In this document: piece after piece, positions 8,662-17,466 of the stretch | How positions within the stretch are numbered: position 1 is the stretch's first letter | Layout: each line of letters begins with the position of its first letter | NCBI RefSeq assembly: GCF_000633595.2 | Contig: NZ_JIBU02000012.1 | Coordinates: forward strand, 65,574-129,573 | Length of the DNA stretch: 64,000 nucleotides | Source: Clostridium drakei | GTDB taxonomy: Bacteria > Bacillota > Clostridia > Clostridiales > Clostridiaceae | Direction: 5' to 3' | Made by a program: the position numbers and the translations under genes | The notes under the pieces: model-generated | The model's input: only the letters and a program-made list of their open reading frames with translations | Told to the model about the DNA's origin: nothing | Database searches by the model: none

Positions 8662-9098
8662 AAAAAATAGTGATAGGTGTAGGTAATAAACTTATGCTAG
8701 ATGATGGAGTAGCTATTTTTCTACTTGAAAATATAAAAAGTGTTTTAGAGGATAATGATATAGAAGTAATAATTGGAGAAACGGATGTGGATTTCTGCCT
8801 TTCTAAGTTAAATAATGTCGATGAATTTTATATTGCAGATTCATATTTTTCTGATAAGGTTCCTGGCGATTTAACATTCAAGAAAATTAAGGATATAAAA
8901 AAAATAAGAAAGCAGTGTGCTGCACATTCTTTAGGGTTAATGGATTTAATTGATATATATGGAATAGAAGTGAAAGGATATTTTATAGGAATAGAAATAG
9001 GAAGAATAGATATGAATATAGGATTGAGTAATGACTTACAAGTAGAATTTAAAGATATATGCAGTAAAGTATTGAATTTTATTTTAAATGTGACGTGA
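8658..9098 (+). CDS. Hydrogenase maturation protease (HyaD/HybD/HycI family)
   Basis: The endopeptidase that trims the large-subunit C-terminus after nickel loading. The 146-residue protein shows VIGVGNKLMLDDGVAI at the N-terminus, with the family aspartate in the DDG region (the usual motif is GNxLxxDDGxG), and ADSYFSDKVPGDL and CAAHSLGLMDLI later. It is nearly full length for the family. Its ATG overlaps the hypB stop (ATGA). It is the last gene of the operon; the hairpin at 9147-9185 follows. hypC, hypD, hypE and hypF are not in the window. Confidence 0.9.
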   Translation: MKKIVIGVGNKLMLDDGVAIFLLENIKSVLEDNDIEVIIGETDVDFCLSKLNNVDEFYIADSYFSDKVPGDLTFKKIKDIKKIRKQCAAHSLGLMDLIDIYGIEVKGYFIGIEIGRIDMNIGLSNDLQVEFKDICSKVLNFILNVT

Positions 9099-9146
9099 AT
9101 TCAATTAATAATCTGAAACTATAGATATTTTATTTGAAAAAGGGTA

Positions 9147-9185
9147 TTAATGGAACATTTGAATAAATTTCAAACGTTCCATTAA
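9147..9185. terminator. Bidirectional terminator between convergent genes
   Basis: TTAATGGAAC and TTTGAA on the left pair with TTCAAA and GTTCCATTAA on the right, with A- and T-rich flanks. It lies between the end of the hydrogenase operon and the end of the repeat-protein gene on the other strand. Confidence 0.65.
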
Positions 9186-9208
9186 CAGAATTTGAATGAA
9201 TGTCTAGT

Positions 9209-9904
9209 TTACAAAGGTAAATAGTCTCTATGATGAGGATATTTAGGATAATAAGGGTAATAAGGGTAATATGGATAATATGGGTATTTAGGATATTTAG
9301 GATATTTGTAGTAAGGATAAAATCTATCCTCATCCATATCCATATCAATATCATCATCTTCGCTGCGCATTCCAGCTCCACAAGAACAATTTGCTTGAGC
9401 ACCAGCACCTTGGAATGGGAATCCTTGTGAATAAGGGAATCCTGCCCCAGCTCCACAAGAACAGTTTGCTTGAGCTCCTGCTGTAGGGAATCCAAATCCA
9501 CCACCCAGCCAAGGTGAGTTCATCCAAGGTGATAACATCCAAGGTGAGTACATCCAAGGGAAAAATGGCATACAACAGCAATCGCGTCTACGGCGATGGT
9601 GACGGCTTTGATCCATGTCAATATCATCATCTTCACCACGCATTCCAGCGCCACAAGAACAACTTGCTTGAGCACCGGCACCTTGGAATCCACCACCGAA
9701 CCAAGGAGAGCCACCACCGAACCAAGGAGAGCCACAGCCACCACCAAACCAAGGAGAGCCACCACCAAACCAAGGAGAGCAACCGCCCATCCAAGGGAAA
9801 AATGGCATACAGCAACAATCACGTCTGTGATGATGATGACGACTTTGATCCATATCAATGTCAATATCAGTATTAGTATTTTCGCTATCATTTTGATAGT
9901 ACAT
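9209..9904 (-). CDS. Gly/Cys/His/Tyr-rich modular repeat protein, unknown function
   Basis: I do not recognise a family. The 231-residue protein is built of repeated low-complexity modules: an acidic-basic-cysteine block (DIDMDQSRHH, then RRDCCCMPFFPWM) occurs twice, SPWFGGG-type units occur in two runs, GAGAQANCSCGAG-type blocks occur three times, and the C-terminus is a Tyr/Pro tract (KYP and YYP repeats). The adjacent Cys-Cys-Cys and His clusters suggest metal binding or cross-linking; the composition would fit a spore coat or other surface structural protein, which is inference. GGAGG is 7 bases before ATG 9904 but only 1 base before ATG 9910, so I use 9904. Its local GC content is clearly above its surroundings. 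It is a single-gene unit with hairpins on both sides. Confidence 0.7.
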   Translation of the reverse strand: MYYQNDSENTNTDIDIDMDQSRHHHHRRDCCCMPFFPWMGGCSPWFGGGSPWFGGGCGSPWFGGGSPWFGGGFQGAGAQASCSCGAGMRGEDDDIDMDQSRHHRRRRDCCCMPFFPWMYSPWMLSPWMNSPWLGGGFGFPTAGAQANCSCGAGAGFPYSQGFPFQGAGAQANCSCGAGMRSEDDDIDMDMDEDRFYPYYKYPKYPKYPYYPYYPYYPYYPKYPHHRDYLPL

Positions 9905-9980
9905 GTACATACCTCCGTAAAATCTATCTTCACTATATATAGTATTAAGAAAGTAAAAAATAGTTACAACTTTTTAAAAA

Positions 9981-10017
9981 AAATAAGACTTTGCAAATTA
10001 AATGCAAAGTCTTATTT
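9981..10017 (-). terminator. Terminator of the 10032 gene
   Basis: AAATAAGACTTTGCA at 9981-9995 pairs perfectly with 10003-10017. On the minus strand the stem is followed by a long T run, so it ends the transcript of the small membrane protein gene. Confidence 0.85.
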
Positions 10018-10031
10018 GTTATAGTATTATT

Positions 10032-10238
10032 TTATCTTTTGAAAAAATAATATAATGCTATAATTATCATTAAAATAAATAAAGGTCCAGCAAAAATTAT
10101 TTTAAATATTAGTGCTAAAATTGAAATTACTATACCTATAGCAAAAATAAAAGCAAATATAGGTAGTGCTACTGCAGCAATTACTGAACCCAAAAGAATG
10201 AATACTACAGCAGATAAAAGTATTGTTAAGATTATCAT
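10032..10238 (-). CDS. Small hydrophobic membrane protein
   Basis: A 68-residue protein that is almost entirely hydrophobic: MIILTILLSAVVFILLGSV, then AAVALPIFAFIFAIGIVISI, then a third segment ending LYYFFKR. It has two or three membrane helices and no motif I recognise. The start is ATG 10238, with AGGAGG 9 bases upstream on the minus strand; the longer reading frame from 10355 has no ribosome site. It is a monocistronic unit ended by the hairpin at 9981-10017. Confidence 0.65.
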   Translation of the reverse strand: MIILTILLSAVVFILLGSVIAAVALPIFAFIFAIGIVISILALIFKIIFAGPLFILMIIIALYYFFKR

Positions 10239-10537
10239 AAAAATAAACCTCCTAATTGATATATTTATATTTTTTAAATTATACGCATAAAAGAGTAATT
10301 TGCAATGTGTTATGGAGTATATTATACCATATAATGAAAAAAGTACAAAGCTCAATTGTTATTAAAATTTTTCAATTTAAAGCAAATTACAACATGTACA
10401 AAAAAATAGTTAGCATCGCGTATAAAAGCTGGTTCTTGCTTTAATATAGTAGTTGTTATGCTTTAGTAAATAGAATATAAAATATTGAATTAAGTATCTA
10501 TGAAAAATCATAATATTAAAAAAGATAAAATTATTTA
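10239..10537. other. AT-rich intergenic gap
   Basis: About 300 bases between the divergent small genes. I see only A/T-rich sequence that should contain the promoter of the 10032 gene, and no supported gene or RNA. Confidence 0.5.
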
Positions 10538-10565
10538 TTGACATCATAAAAATATATGTTATAAT
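10538..10565 (+). promoter_or_regulatory. Sigma-A promoter of small gene
   Basis: TTGACA at 10538-10543, a 16-base spacer and TATAAT at 10560-10565 with the extended -10 TGT before it. The start of the small gene lies about 60 bases downstream. Confidence 0.75.
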
Positions 10566-10627
10566 TACAACTAATATCAAGTTAATTTTAACATAAACCA
10601 ATAAAAATTGTTTTGGAGGGAAAAATC

Positions 10628-10798
10628 ATGAAAAATATCATTGGAAAGGGAATAAGCGGAAAATATTATTTTTATTTTAGCTGGGGCTACTTTTATTTTA
10701 GCGCTGGTTACTTTTTCTGCAAAAAAATATATATTCTTTTTTTCAATGAGTTTAATAGATTGAAATTTAATTGGTGTAAAGAAATGCTATGCGTATAG
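10628..10798 (+). CDS. Small gene, possibly frameshifted membrane peptide
   Basis: GGAGGG at 10616-10621 precedes ATG 10628, a consensus promoter lies upstream and a perfect terminator lies at 10820-10850, so a small gene is expected here. The open frame encodes 56 residues rich in aromatic residues (YFYFSWGYFYFSAGYFFC), an odd composition. The +1 frame of the same DNA reads IIFILAGATFILALVTFSAK, a textbook membrane helix, up to a TGA at about 10764. Removing one A from the run near 10661-10664 joins the start codon to that helix. I therefore suspect a one-base indel (mutation or sequencing error) in a gene for a roughly 42-residue single-pass membrane peptide. I recognise no family. Confidence 0.5.
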   Translation: MKNIIGKGISGKYYFYFSWGYFYFSAGYFFCKKIYILFFNEFNRLKFNWCKEMLCV

Positions 10799-10819
10799 CA
10801 CTATACATTTAATTTGTTT

Positions 10820-10850
10820 AGTAAGGCTCATTAGAGCCTTACTTTTTTTT
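10820..10850 (+). terminator. Rho-independent terminator
   Basis: AGTAAGGCTC at 10820-10829, loop ATTA, GAGCCTTACT at 10834-10843, then eight T residues in total. It ends the small transcript and insulates the aro operon. Confidence 0.95.
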
Positions 10851-11014
10851 ATCTATAATGAGGTAAAGTGCTGAATTATACCATATATTTTATGAAAAAA
10901 ATAGCAATTTAATCTAAAATTTATAAAAATAATTTTAAGCCGGCAAATAAATTATTTAATATATAAAAGCAATATACAAAATAATATTTTTAAAATTTTA
11001 AGGAGGTTTATTTT

Positions 11015-12028
11015 ATGGTAGTAATTATGAGATGTGGTGCAACAAGAGAGGAAATAGAAAGAATAAAAGAGAGAATAGAGATGGAGGGCTGTAAGGTGAA
11101 TTTAATACAAGGAGAAAATCAATGTATATTAGGAATTGTTGGAGATACTACAAAGCTTGATCCTGATAAAATTCAAGCTAATGAATGTGTAGAAAGAGTT
11201 ACTAAAGTACAACAGCCTTTTAAATTAGCAAATAGATTATTTCATCCAAGTAATTCAGAAATAAAAGTTAATGATCAAGTAATAGGTGGAGATAAGATAG
11301 CTATTATGGCAGGACCTTGTTCTGTAGAAAGTGAAGAGCAGATCTTAGAAATTGCAAAAACGGTAAAGGAAAGTGGAGCTGGATTTTTAAGAGGAGGAGC
11401 TTTCAAACCTAGAACCTCACCATACAGTTTTCAAGGACTTAAGCAAGAAGGATTAGAACTTCTTAAGCTTGCAAGAAAAGAAACAGGACTTCCTATAGTA
11501 ACAGAGATAATGTCTGCTGATATGATAGATACATTTGTTGAAGATGTAGATGTTATTCAAGTGGGTGCAAGAAACATGCAAAACTTTGATTTATTAAAAC
11601 AACTCGGAAAAACAAGAAAACCAATTCTTTTAAAAAGAGGCTTATCTGCAACCATTGAGGAATTAATCATGTCTGCTGAGTATATAATGGCAGGTGGAAA
11701 TGAAAATGTAATATTGTGTGAAAGAGGTATAAGAACCTTTGAAACATATACAAGAAACACTTTAGATTTAAGTGCTATACCTGCAATAAAAAGATTAAGT
11801 CACTTACCTATCATAGTTGATCCAAGCCATTCAGCAGGAATGTGGTGGATGGTAGAACCCTTAGCAAAAGCGGCTCTAGCAGTAGGAGCAGATGGACTTA
11901 TCATTGAAGTACACAATGATCCAGCTAATGCAAAGTGTGATGGACAACAATCTATAAAACCAGAGAGATTTAAAGAACTTATGAAGGAATTATCACAAAT
12001 AGCTAAAATAGAGAAAAAGGCAATCTAA
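11015..12028 (+). CDS. aroF: DAHP synthase, type I-beta with N-terminal regulatory domain
   Basis: Condenses phosphoenolpyruvate with erythrose 4-phosphate, the first step of the shikimate pathway. The 337-residue protein has an N-terminal ferredoxin-like regulatory domain (about 1-70; VVIMRCGATREEIERI) of the Thermotoga type that gives Tyr/Phe feedback, then the TIM barrel with MAGPCSVESEEQ, GAFKPRTSPYSFQG, VGARNMQNF, KRGL and VDPSHSAG. The length is normal for this fused class. AGGAGG lies 9 bases before the ATG. It is the first gene of an eight-gene operon, so its expression sets flux. I saw no T-box or other leader in the 160 bases upstream. Confidence 0.95.
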   Translation: MVVIMRCGATREEIERIKERIEMEGCKVNLIQGENQCILGIVGDTTKLDPDKIQANECVERVTKVQQPFKLANRLFHPSNSEIKVNDQVIGGDKIAIMAGPCSVESEEQILEIAKTVKESGAGFLRGGAFKPRTSPYSFQGLKQEGLELLKLARKETGLPIVTEIMSADMIDTFVEDVDVIQVGARNMQNFDLLKQLGKTRKPILLKRGLSATIEELIMSAEYIMAGGNENVILCERGIRTFETYTRNTLDLSAIPAIKRLSHLPIIVDPSHSAGMWWMVEPLAKAALAVGADGLIIEVHNDPANAKCDGQQSIKPERFKELMKELSQIAKIEKKAI

Positions 12029-12046
12029 AATTTGGGGGTGGTTACA

Positions 12047-12904
12047 TTGGAGGAATGTGATTTTAACTTTAATATAGTTATTGTTGGTTTAGGGCTTATA
12101 GGTGGATCATATGCTATGGCATTAAGAAAATTAAATCCTTTAAGTATAAGTGGTATAGATGTAGATGAAAATTCATTAAAAGAAGCTGTAAATAGAGGAA
12201 TAATAGACCAAGGATTTACAGATGGAAAAGAAGCTTTGAGAAAAGCAGATTTAGTTATTATGGCCACTTATCCTGAAGAAATTGTGAAATTTATGAAAAG
12301 CAATATAGGTGATTTTAAAAAAGGAGCTGTAATAACAGATACTTGTGGGATAAAGGAAGGATTAATAGATATTATAAACTCTTTTTTGCCTGATGAACTG
12401 GATTTTGTTGGAGGACATCCAATGGCAGGAAAAGAATCAAAGGGAATCAAGGTTGCTTCTGATGATATTTTTAATAATGCTAATTATATAATTACACCTA
12501 CAGAAAGAAATCTTAAGGAAAATATAATGCTAATAGAAAAGATGGCAAGAGCTATAGGTTGTAAGAAAGTAATAAGTATATCACCTGAAGAACATGATAA
12601 GATAATATCATTTACAAGTCAGCTTCCACATGTTATAGCAGTATCACTTATGGATTCAGATTTTGCAGAAAATAATATAGAAACTTTTACTGGGGGAAGC
12701 TTTAAAGATGCTACTCGTGTTGCGGTTATAAATTCTACCTTGTGGTCAGAGTTATTCTTTCTTAATTCAGATAATTTGATTAATGAGATAGAAAGATTTC
12801 AAAAATCCATGGAAAAAATAAAAAATGCTATAATGTCAGAGGATGAAAATACTTTAAAACATATATTTAGAAATGCCACTGCAAGGAGAAAGAAGATGGT
12901 ATAG
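12047..12904 (+). CDS. tyrA: Prephenate dehydrogenase
   Basis: Oxidatively decarboxylates prephenate to 4-hydroxyphenylpyruvate for tyrosine. The nucleotide-binding motif IVGLGLIGGS lies near residues 10-19, with GGHPMAGKESKG (catalytic His region), SPEEHDKIISFTSQLPH and FTGGSFKDATR further on. At 285 residues it has no C-terminal ACT domain, so tyrosine inhibition is probably weak. I chose TTG 12047 because GGGGGTG lies 6-7 bases upstream; the TTG at 12032 overlaps that site. It follows aroF by 18 bases and precedes aroB by 3. Confidence 0.92.
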   Translation: MEECDFNFNIVIVGLGLIGGSYAMALRKLNPLSISGIDVDENSLKEAVNRGIIDQGFTDGKEALRKADLVIMATYPEEIVKFMKSNIGDFKKGAVITDTCGIKEGLIDIINSFLPDELDFVGGHPMAGKESKGIKVASDDIFNNANYIITPTERNLKENIMLIEKMARAIGCKKVISISPEEHDKIISFTSQLPHVIAVSLMDSDFAENNIETFTGGSFKDATRVAVINSTLWSELFFLNSDNLINEIERFQKSMEKIKNAIMSEDENTLKHIFRNATARRKKMV

Positions 12905-12907
12905 ATT

Positions 12908-13969
12908 ATGAAAATAATTGAAGTAAAACTTAAAGATAATAGTTATAAAATTTATATTGAAAAAAACATTTTTGAAAAAATAGCAGCTTATTTGAAAGAA
13001 AACCATGAAAATAAAAAAATTCTTATAGTAACAGACAAGAATTTGGAAAAATTATATGTAAAAGCTTTAAACAAAACTATACAGGATAAAAATTTTAAAA
13101 CAAAGATTATTTCCATAGAACCAGGAGAAAAAAGTAAATCTATAGATACACTAAAAAAGTTGTATGAGGATTTTACTAATTTTAATCTCACAAGAGGGGA
13201 CTTAATATTAACCTTTGGTGGTGGTGTTGTTGGTGATTTAGGTGGCTTTGCAGCTGCTACTTATTTAAGAGGAATACCATATATACAAATACCTACATCA
13301 CTTTTAGCTCAAGTAGATAGCAGTGTGGGTGGTAAAGTTGCGGTGGATTTACCTTGGGGGAAAAATTTGGTAGGAAGCTTTTATCAACCTAAAGCTGTTT
13401 TTATAGATCCAGAATTACTCAAAACTTTGGATAAAAGGTTTTTGCATGATGGATTAGCAGAAGTAATAAAGTACGGATGTATAAGAGATGAAAGTATATT
13501 TAGAACACTTATGAATTATAAAGATGATGAAGAACTCTTAGAAAACATAGAAAAGATAATATACACATGCTGTAATATAAAAAAGAAAGTAGTGGAGAGT
13601 GATGAGAAGGATTTAGGCGAAAGAATGATTTTGAATTTTGGTCATACTTTGGGGCATGCTGTAGAAGAATATTTCAATTACAGCAAATATACTCATGGTG
13701 AAGCTGTTGCTATAGGCATGGCTGAAATAACTAGAAGAAGTGAAGAACTTAACATTACTAAAATTGGCACTTATAATTTTATAAAAAAAATACTTATGAA
13801 GTATGAATTACCATACAGAAGAATAGAAATGGACAAAGAAAAAATACTTCACACAATAAAATTGGATAAGAAGAGTAGTGGGGAAAATATTAATTTAATT
13901 CTTCTAAATAAAATAGGTGAAGGTTTTATCAAAAAAGTGTCCATTAAGGAAATAGAAAATTATATTTAA
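12908..13969 (+). CDS. aroB: 3-Dehydroquinate synthase
   Basis: Converts DAHP to 3-dehydroquinate with bound NAD+ and a divalent metal. The 353-residue protein has [20 protein letters not shown] for NAD binding, [19 protein letters not shown], the metal-site glutamate in LAEVIKYG, and the metal histidines in [11 protein letters not shown] and [11 protein letters not shown]. All are intact and the length is standard. It starts 3 bases after tyrA; the ribosome site AAGGAGA lies inside the end of tyrA, pointing to coupled translation. Confidence 0.96.
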   Translation: MKIIEVKLKDNSYKIYIEKNIFEKIAAYLKENHENKKILIVTDKNLEKLYVKALNKTIQDKNFKTKIISIEPGEKSKSIDTLKKLYEDFTNFNLTRGDLILTFGGGVVGDLGGFAAATYLRGIPYIQIPTSLLAQVDSSVGGKVAVDLPWGKNLVGSFYQPKAVFIDPELLKTLDKRFLHDGLAEVIKYGCIRDESIFRTLMNYKDDEELLENIEKIIYTCCNIKKKVVESDEKDLGERMILNFGHTLGHAVEEYFNYSKYTHGEAVAIGMAEITRRSEELNITKIGTYNFIKKILMKYELPYRRIEMDKEKILHTIKLDKKSSGENINLILLNKIGEGFIKKVSIKEIENYI

Positions 13970-13989
13970 AAAATAGGGGGCTAAATTTT

Positions 13990-15270
13990 ATGAAATATGT
14001 AATGATTAATCCAAGTAATCTCAGTGGAAAAGTAGAAGTTCCAACTTCAAAAAGTGCTTGTCATAGAGCAGTAATTTGTGCTGGACTTTCAAATGGAACT
14101 AGCAATATATCTAATGTAGTTTTTTCAGAAGATGTAGAAGCTACTTGTGATGTAATGAAGAATTTAGGAGTAAGAATTAAAAAGGAAAAAAATTCACTTC
14201 AAATAAGAGGTTTGGAAAAGTTAGAACCTATAAATTCAAATATGGATTGTTCAGAATCTGGGTCAACACTTAGATTTTTAATACCAGTAGGAGCAACAAC
14301 AGGGGAAAAACTTACGTTTAAAGGAAAAGGAAAGCTTATAGAAAGACCTTTAAAGTGCTACTATAATATATTTGATGAACAGAAACTTAAATATGATAAT
14401 GCAAATGGAAAACTTCCATTAACTATAGAAGGTAAATTAAAACCAGATGAATATAAAGTTAGAGGAGATATAAGTTCTCAATTTATCAGTGGATTGATGT
14501 TTGCTCTTCCACTTTTGGATGGGGATTCAAAGATAATAATTACTACAGAATTGGAATCAAAGCCTTATGTAGATTTAACTATGGATATGCTTAAAAAGTA
14601 TGGTATAGATATAGAAAATAGAGAATATAAGGAATTTATTATAAGAGGAAATCAAAGCTATAAATCATCAGATTGTGAAGTAGAAGGTGATTTTTCCCAA
14701 GCAGCCTTTTGGCTTGCAGCAGGATTACTTGGAAATGATATAGTATGTGAAGGACTGGATATAAATTCTTTACAAGGAGATAAAGCTATACTCAATATAA
14801 TAAAAAGTATGAATGGTAAAATTTCTATACAAGGAAATAAAATAAGAGCAGTACCTTCTAAAACTAAAGGTACAATTATAGATGCTTCTCAGTGTCCAGA
14901 TCTTGTACCTATATTAACATCACTGGCAGCATTAAGTGAAGGCACTACAGAAATAGTAAATGCAGCTAGACTTAGAATTAAAGAATCTGATAGATTAAGT
15001 GCAATAAGTACAGAACTTAACAGACTTGGAGCAGATATAGAAGAAAAAGAAGATGGACTTATAATAAGAGGAAAAGAAAGTCTTAAAGGTGGAGAAGTTC
15101 AAAGCTGGAATGATCATCGTATAGCCATGGCACTAGCAGTGGCTTCCATAAAGTGTAATGAGCCTGTTATAATAAAAGATGCGTCTTGTGTTAAAAAATC
15201 CTACCCAGATTTTTGGAAACACTTCAGAGCTTTAGGAGGTAATATAGATGAGTGGAGTTTGGGGCAGTAA
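13990..15270 (+). CDS. aroA: EPSP synthase (3-phosphoshikimate 1-carboxyvinyltransferase)
   Basis: Joins phosphoenolpyruvate to shikimate 3-phosphate. The 426-residue protein shows [12 protein letters not shown] (substrate lysine), [15 protein letters not shown] in place of the classical GNAGTAMR loop, [34 protein letters not shown] and [12 protein letters not shown]. The SGSTLR variant of the phosphoenolpyruvate loop is the form I expect in clostridia. A G6 tract precedes the ATG. Its last 23 bases overlap aroC. Confidence 0.96.
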   Translation: MKYVMINPSNLSGKVEVPTSKSACHRAVICAGLSNGTSNISNVVFSEDVEATCDVMKNLGVRIKKEKNSLQIRGLEKLEPINSNMDCSESGSTLRFLIPVGATTGEKLTFKGKGKLIERPLKCYYNIFDEQKLKYDNANGKLPLTIEGKLKPDEYKVRGDISSQFISGLMFALPLLDGDSKIIITTELESKPYVDLTMDMLKKYGIDIENREYKEFIIRGNQSYKSSDCEVEGDFSQAAFWLAAGLLGNDIVCEGLDINSLQGDKAILNIIKSMNGKISIQGNKIRAVPSKTKGTIIDASQCPDLVPILTSLAALSEGTTEIVNAARLRIKESDRLSAISTELNRLGADIEEKEDGLIIRGKESLKGGEVQSWNDHRIAMALAVASIKCNEPVIIKDASCVKKSYPDFWKHFRALGGNIDEWSLGQ

Positions 15271-16321
15271 AGTAAGACTTTCGATTTTTGGAGAGTCTCA
15301 TGGAAAGGCTATAGGCATAAATATTGATGGCCTTAAGCCAGGTATAGAATTGGATTTAGATTATATAAATAAAGAGATGAAAAGGAGGGCTCCAGGAGGA
15401 AACGAACTTTCTACTCCTAGAAAAGAGGAAGACAATTTTGAAATATTAAGTGGATACTTTAATGGAAGAACTACAGGAACACCTTTGTGTGCGATTATTC
15501 ATAATAAAAATCAACATTCCAAGGATTATGAAAAAACTAAGAATTTAATGAGACCTTCTCATGGAGATTTAACAGGATATGTTAAATATCAAGGATTTAA
15601 TGATTATAGAGGAGGAGGGCATTTCTCAGGAAGGATAACAGCTCCTTTAGTATTTGCAGGTGCTATCTGTAAACAAATATTAGAAAAAAAAGGTATATTT
15701 ATTGGAAGTCATATAAAAAGTATAGCTAAAATAGAAGATGTAAGCTTCAATATGACTGAAATAGAAAATGAAATCTTAAAAAGTTTAAATGAAAGTAAAT
15801 TTCCTGTTTTGACTGAACAAATAGGTATTAATATGAAAAACAGCATATTAAAAGCTAAGGAAGAAATGGATTCTTTAGGTGGAGTTATAGAGACAGCAGT
15901 AAATAATTTACCGGTAGGTCTTGGAGAACCTTTCTTTGACTCTGTAGAAAGTGTTTTATCACATTTGTTATTTTCTATTCCAGGAGTAAAAGGAGTAGAA
16001 TTTGGTGAAGGCTTTAATATATCAAAAATGAAGGGTTCAGAAGCCAATGATGGATTTTATATTGAAAATGAAAAAATAAAAACCTACAGCAATAATAATG
16101 GGGGAATTTTAGGTGGAATTACAAATGGAATGCCTTTAATATTTAGAACAGCTGTAAAACCAACACCATCCATTGCAAAAATTCAAAATACAGTGGACAT
16201 ACAAAAGAGAGAAAATGCTAAGATAGAGATAAAAGGAAGACATGATCCTTGTATTATACCTAGAGCACTTCCAGTGGTGGAAGCTGCAGCTGCAATAGCA
16301 ATAATTCAATTTATAGATTAA
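15248..16321 (+). CDS. aroC: Chorismate synthase
   Basis: Eliminates phosphate from EPSP to make chorismate, using reduced FMN. The 357-residue protein has the signatures [58 protein letters not shown] and [16 protein letters not shown]. It begins inside the end of aroA (23-base overlap in another frame), so it probably depends on translation of aroA. All family motifs are present. Confidence 0.96.
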   Translation: MSGVWGSKVRLSIFGESHGKAIGINIDGLKPGIELDLDYINKEMKRRAPGGNELSTPRKEEDNFEILSGYFNGRTTGTPLCAIIHNKNQHSKDYEKTKNLMRPSHGDLTGYVKYQGFNDYRGGGHFSGRITAPLVFAGAICKQILEKKGIFIGSHIKSIAKIEDVSFNMTEIENEILKSLNESKFPVLTEQIGINMKNSILKAKEEMDSLGGVIETAVNNLPVGLGEPFFDSVESVLSHLLFSIPGVKGVEFGEGFNISKMKGSEANDGFYIENEKIKTYSNNNGGILGGITNGMPLIFRTAVKPTPSIAKIQNTVDIQKRENAKIEIKGRHDPCIIPRALPVVEAAAAIAIIQFID

Positions 16322-16335
16322 GGAAAGTGATAAAC

Positions 16336-17460
16336 ATGGAAGATTTAAACTATTTAAGAGAACAAATTAATGAAATAGATGAGGAATTAGTAAAGCTCTT
16401 TAAAAAGAGAATGTCAGTAGTTTCTAATGTAGCTCATTATAAGATAGAAAATCACATGGAAGTATTGGATAGTAGTAGAGAAGATCAAATTATAAACAAG
16501 CATTTGAAGAAGGTTGAAGATAAAACTTTACAAAACTATTTAAAGGAGTTTCTTCAAGATTTAATGAGTATAAGCAGAGAATCCCAAAAGGAAATACTCT
16601 CTAAGGTATCATGTAATTGTGAAGCAGATGAAGATAGTGAATTTAAAGTAGGGTTTCAAGGGGTTCCTGCCTCATTTAGTCACCAAGCGGTAAATGAGTA
16701 TTTTGGTAACAATGTAAAGTCAGAACATTTTAAGAGTTTTAAGGATATTTTTGAAGCAGTACAAAAAGGTGACATAAAATATGGTGTTTTACCTATTGAA
16801 AATTCATCAACAGGTGGTATTTCTGAAGTTTACGATCTTATGAGGGAATATGGATTTTATATAGTTGGTGAAAAATGTGTAAAGGTAGATCATAATTTAA
16901 TGGGAATTGGAAATGCTGAAATTTGCGATATAAATGAAGTTTACTCACATACACAAGGTTTTCTGCAGTGTAAAGAATTTTTTGATGTTCATAGTGATTG
17001 GAGATTAATTCCATACTTTAATACTGCTAAAAGTGCAGAGTATGTAAGCAAGGAAAATTTGAAAAATAAAGCTTGCGTGGCAAGCAAAAAGGCAGCAGAA
17101 TTTTATGGATTAAAAATTTTGAAGGAAAATATAAATTATAATAGTAACAATTATACTAGGTTTATAATTATAGGAAGAAAAGAAAAATGTGATGTTAACT
17201 GTGATAAGATAAGTGTTATTTTATCAATATCTCATGAGGTAGGAGCCTTGTATAAAATTTTAAAGCATTTTTCAGATAACAATTTAAATATGATGAAAAT
17301 AGAGTCAAGACCAATTGTAGGTAAATCATGGCAGTACTTTTTCTATATCGATTTTCAAGGAAATATATTAAATGAAAATACAAGAAGTGCTTTAAAGACC
17401 ATAGAAGAAGAAAGTTTGTATTATAAGTTTTTGGGAAACTACAAAGGTGAGGTGAGTTAA
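16336..17460 (+). CDS. pheA: Bifunctional chorismate mutase / prephenate dehydratase
   Basis: Makes phenylpyruvate from chorismate in two steps. The N-terminal AroQ-type mutase (about 1-85) is visible as LREQINEIDEELVKLFKKRM; the dehydratase (about 100-280) as VGFQGVPASFSHQAV, YGVLPIENSSTGGISEVYDL and NNYTRFIIIG; and a C-terminal ACT domain (about 290-370) has the phenylalanine-binding motif IESRPI. The three-domain order is as in E. coli PheA, and feedback by phenylalanine is expected. ATG 16336 is chosen, as the GTG at 16327 overlaps the AGGAAAG ribosome site. 374 residues. Confidence 0.94.
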   Translation: MEDLNYLREQINEIDEELVKLFKKRMSVVSNVAHYKIENHMEVLDSSREDQIINKHLKKVEDKTLQNYLKEFLQDLMSISRESQKEILSKVSCNCEADEDSEFKVGFQGVPASFSHQAVNEYFGNNVKSEHFKSFKDIFEAVQKGDIKYGVLPIENSSTGGISEVYDLMREYGFYIVGEKCVKVDHNLMGIGNAEICDINEVYSHTQGFLQCKEFFDVHSDWRLIPYFNTAKSAEYVSKENLKNKACVASKKAAEFYGLKILKENINYNSNNYTRFIIIGRKEKCDVNCDKISVILSISHEVGALYKILKHFSDNNLNMMKIESRPIVGKSWQYFFYIDFQGNILNENTRSALKTIEEESLYYKFLGNYKGEVS

Positions 17461-17466
17461 ATATAG

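Noticed and set aside
9130-10024. Several overlapping open frames on both strands over the repeat protein gene
   Set aside because: They arise from the repeated, GC-richer modules of the 9209-9904 gene. Only that frame has a well-spaced ribosome site and flanking hairpins.
10860-11014. T-box or other aromatic-responsive leader before aroF
   Set aside because: I found no specifier loop, T-box core sequence or terminator pair; the gap is plain A/T-rich sequence.
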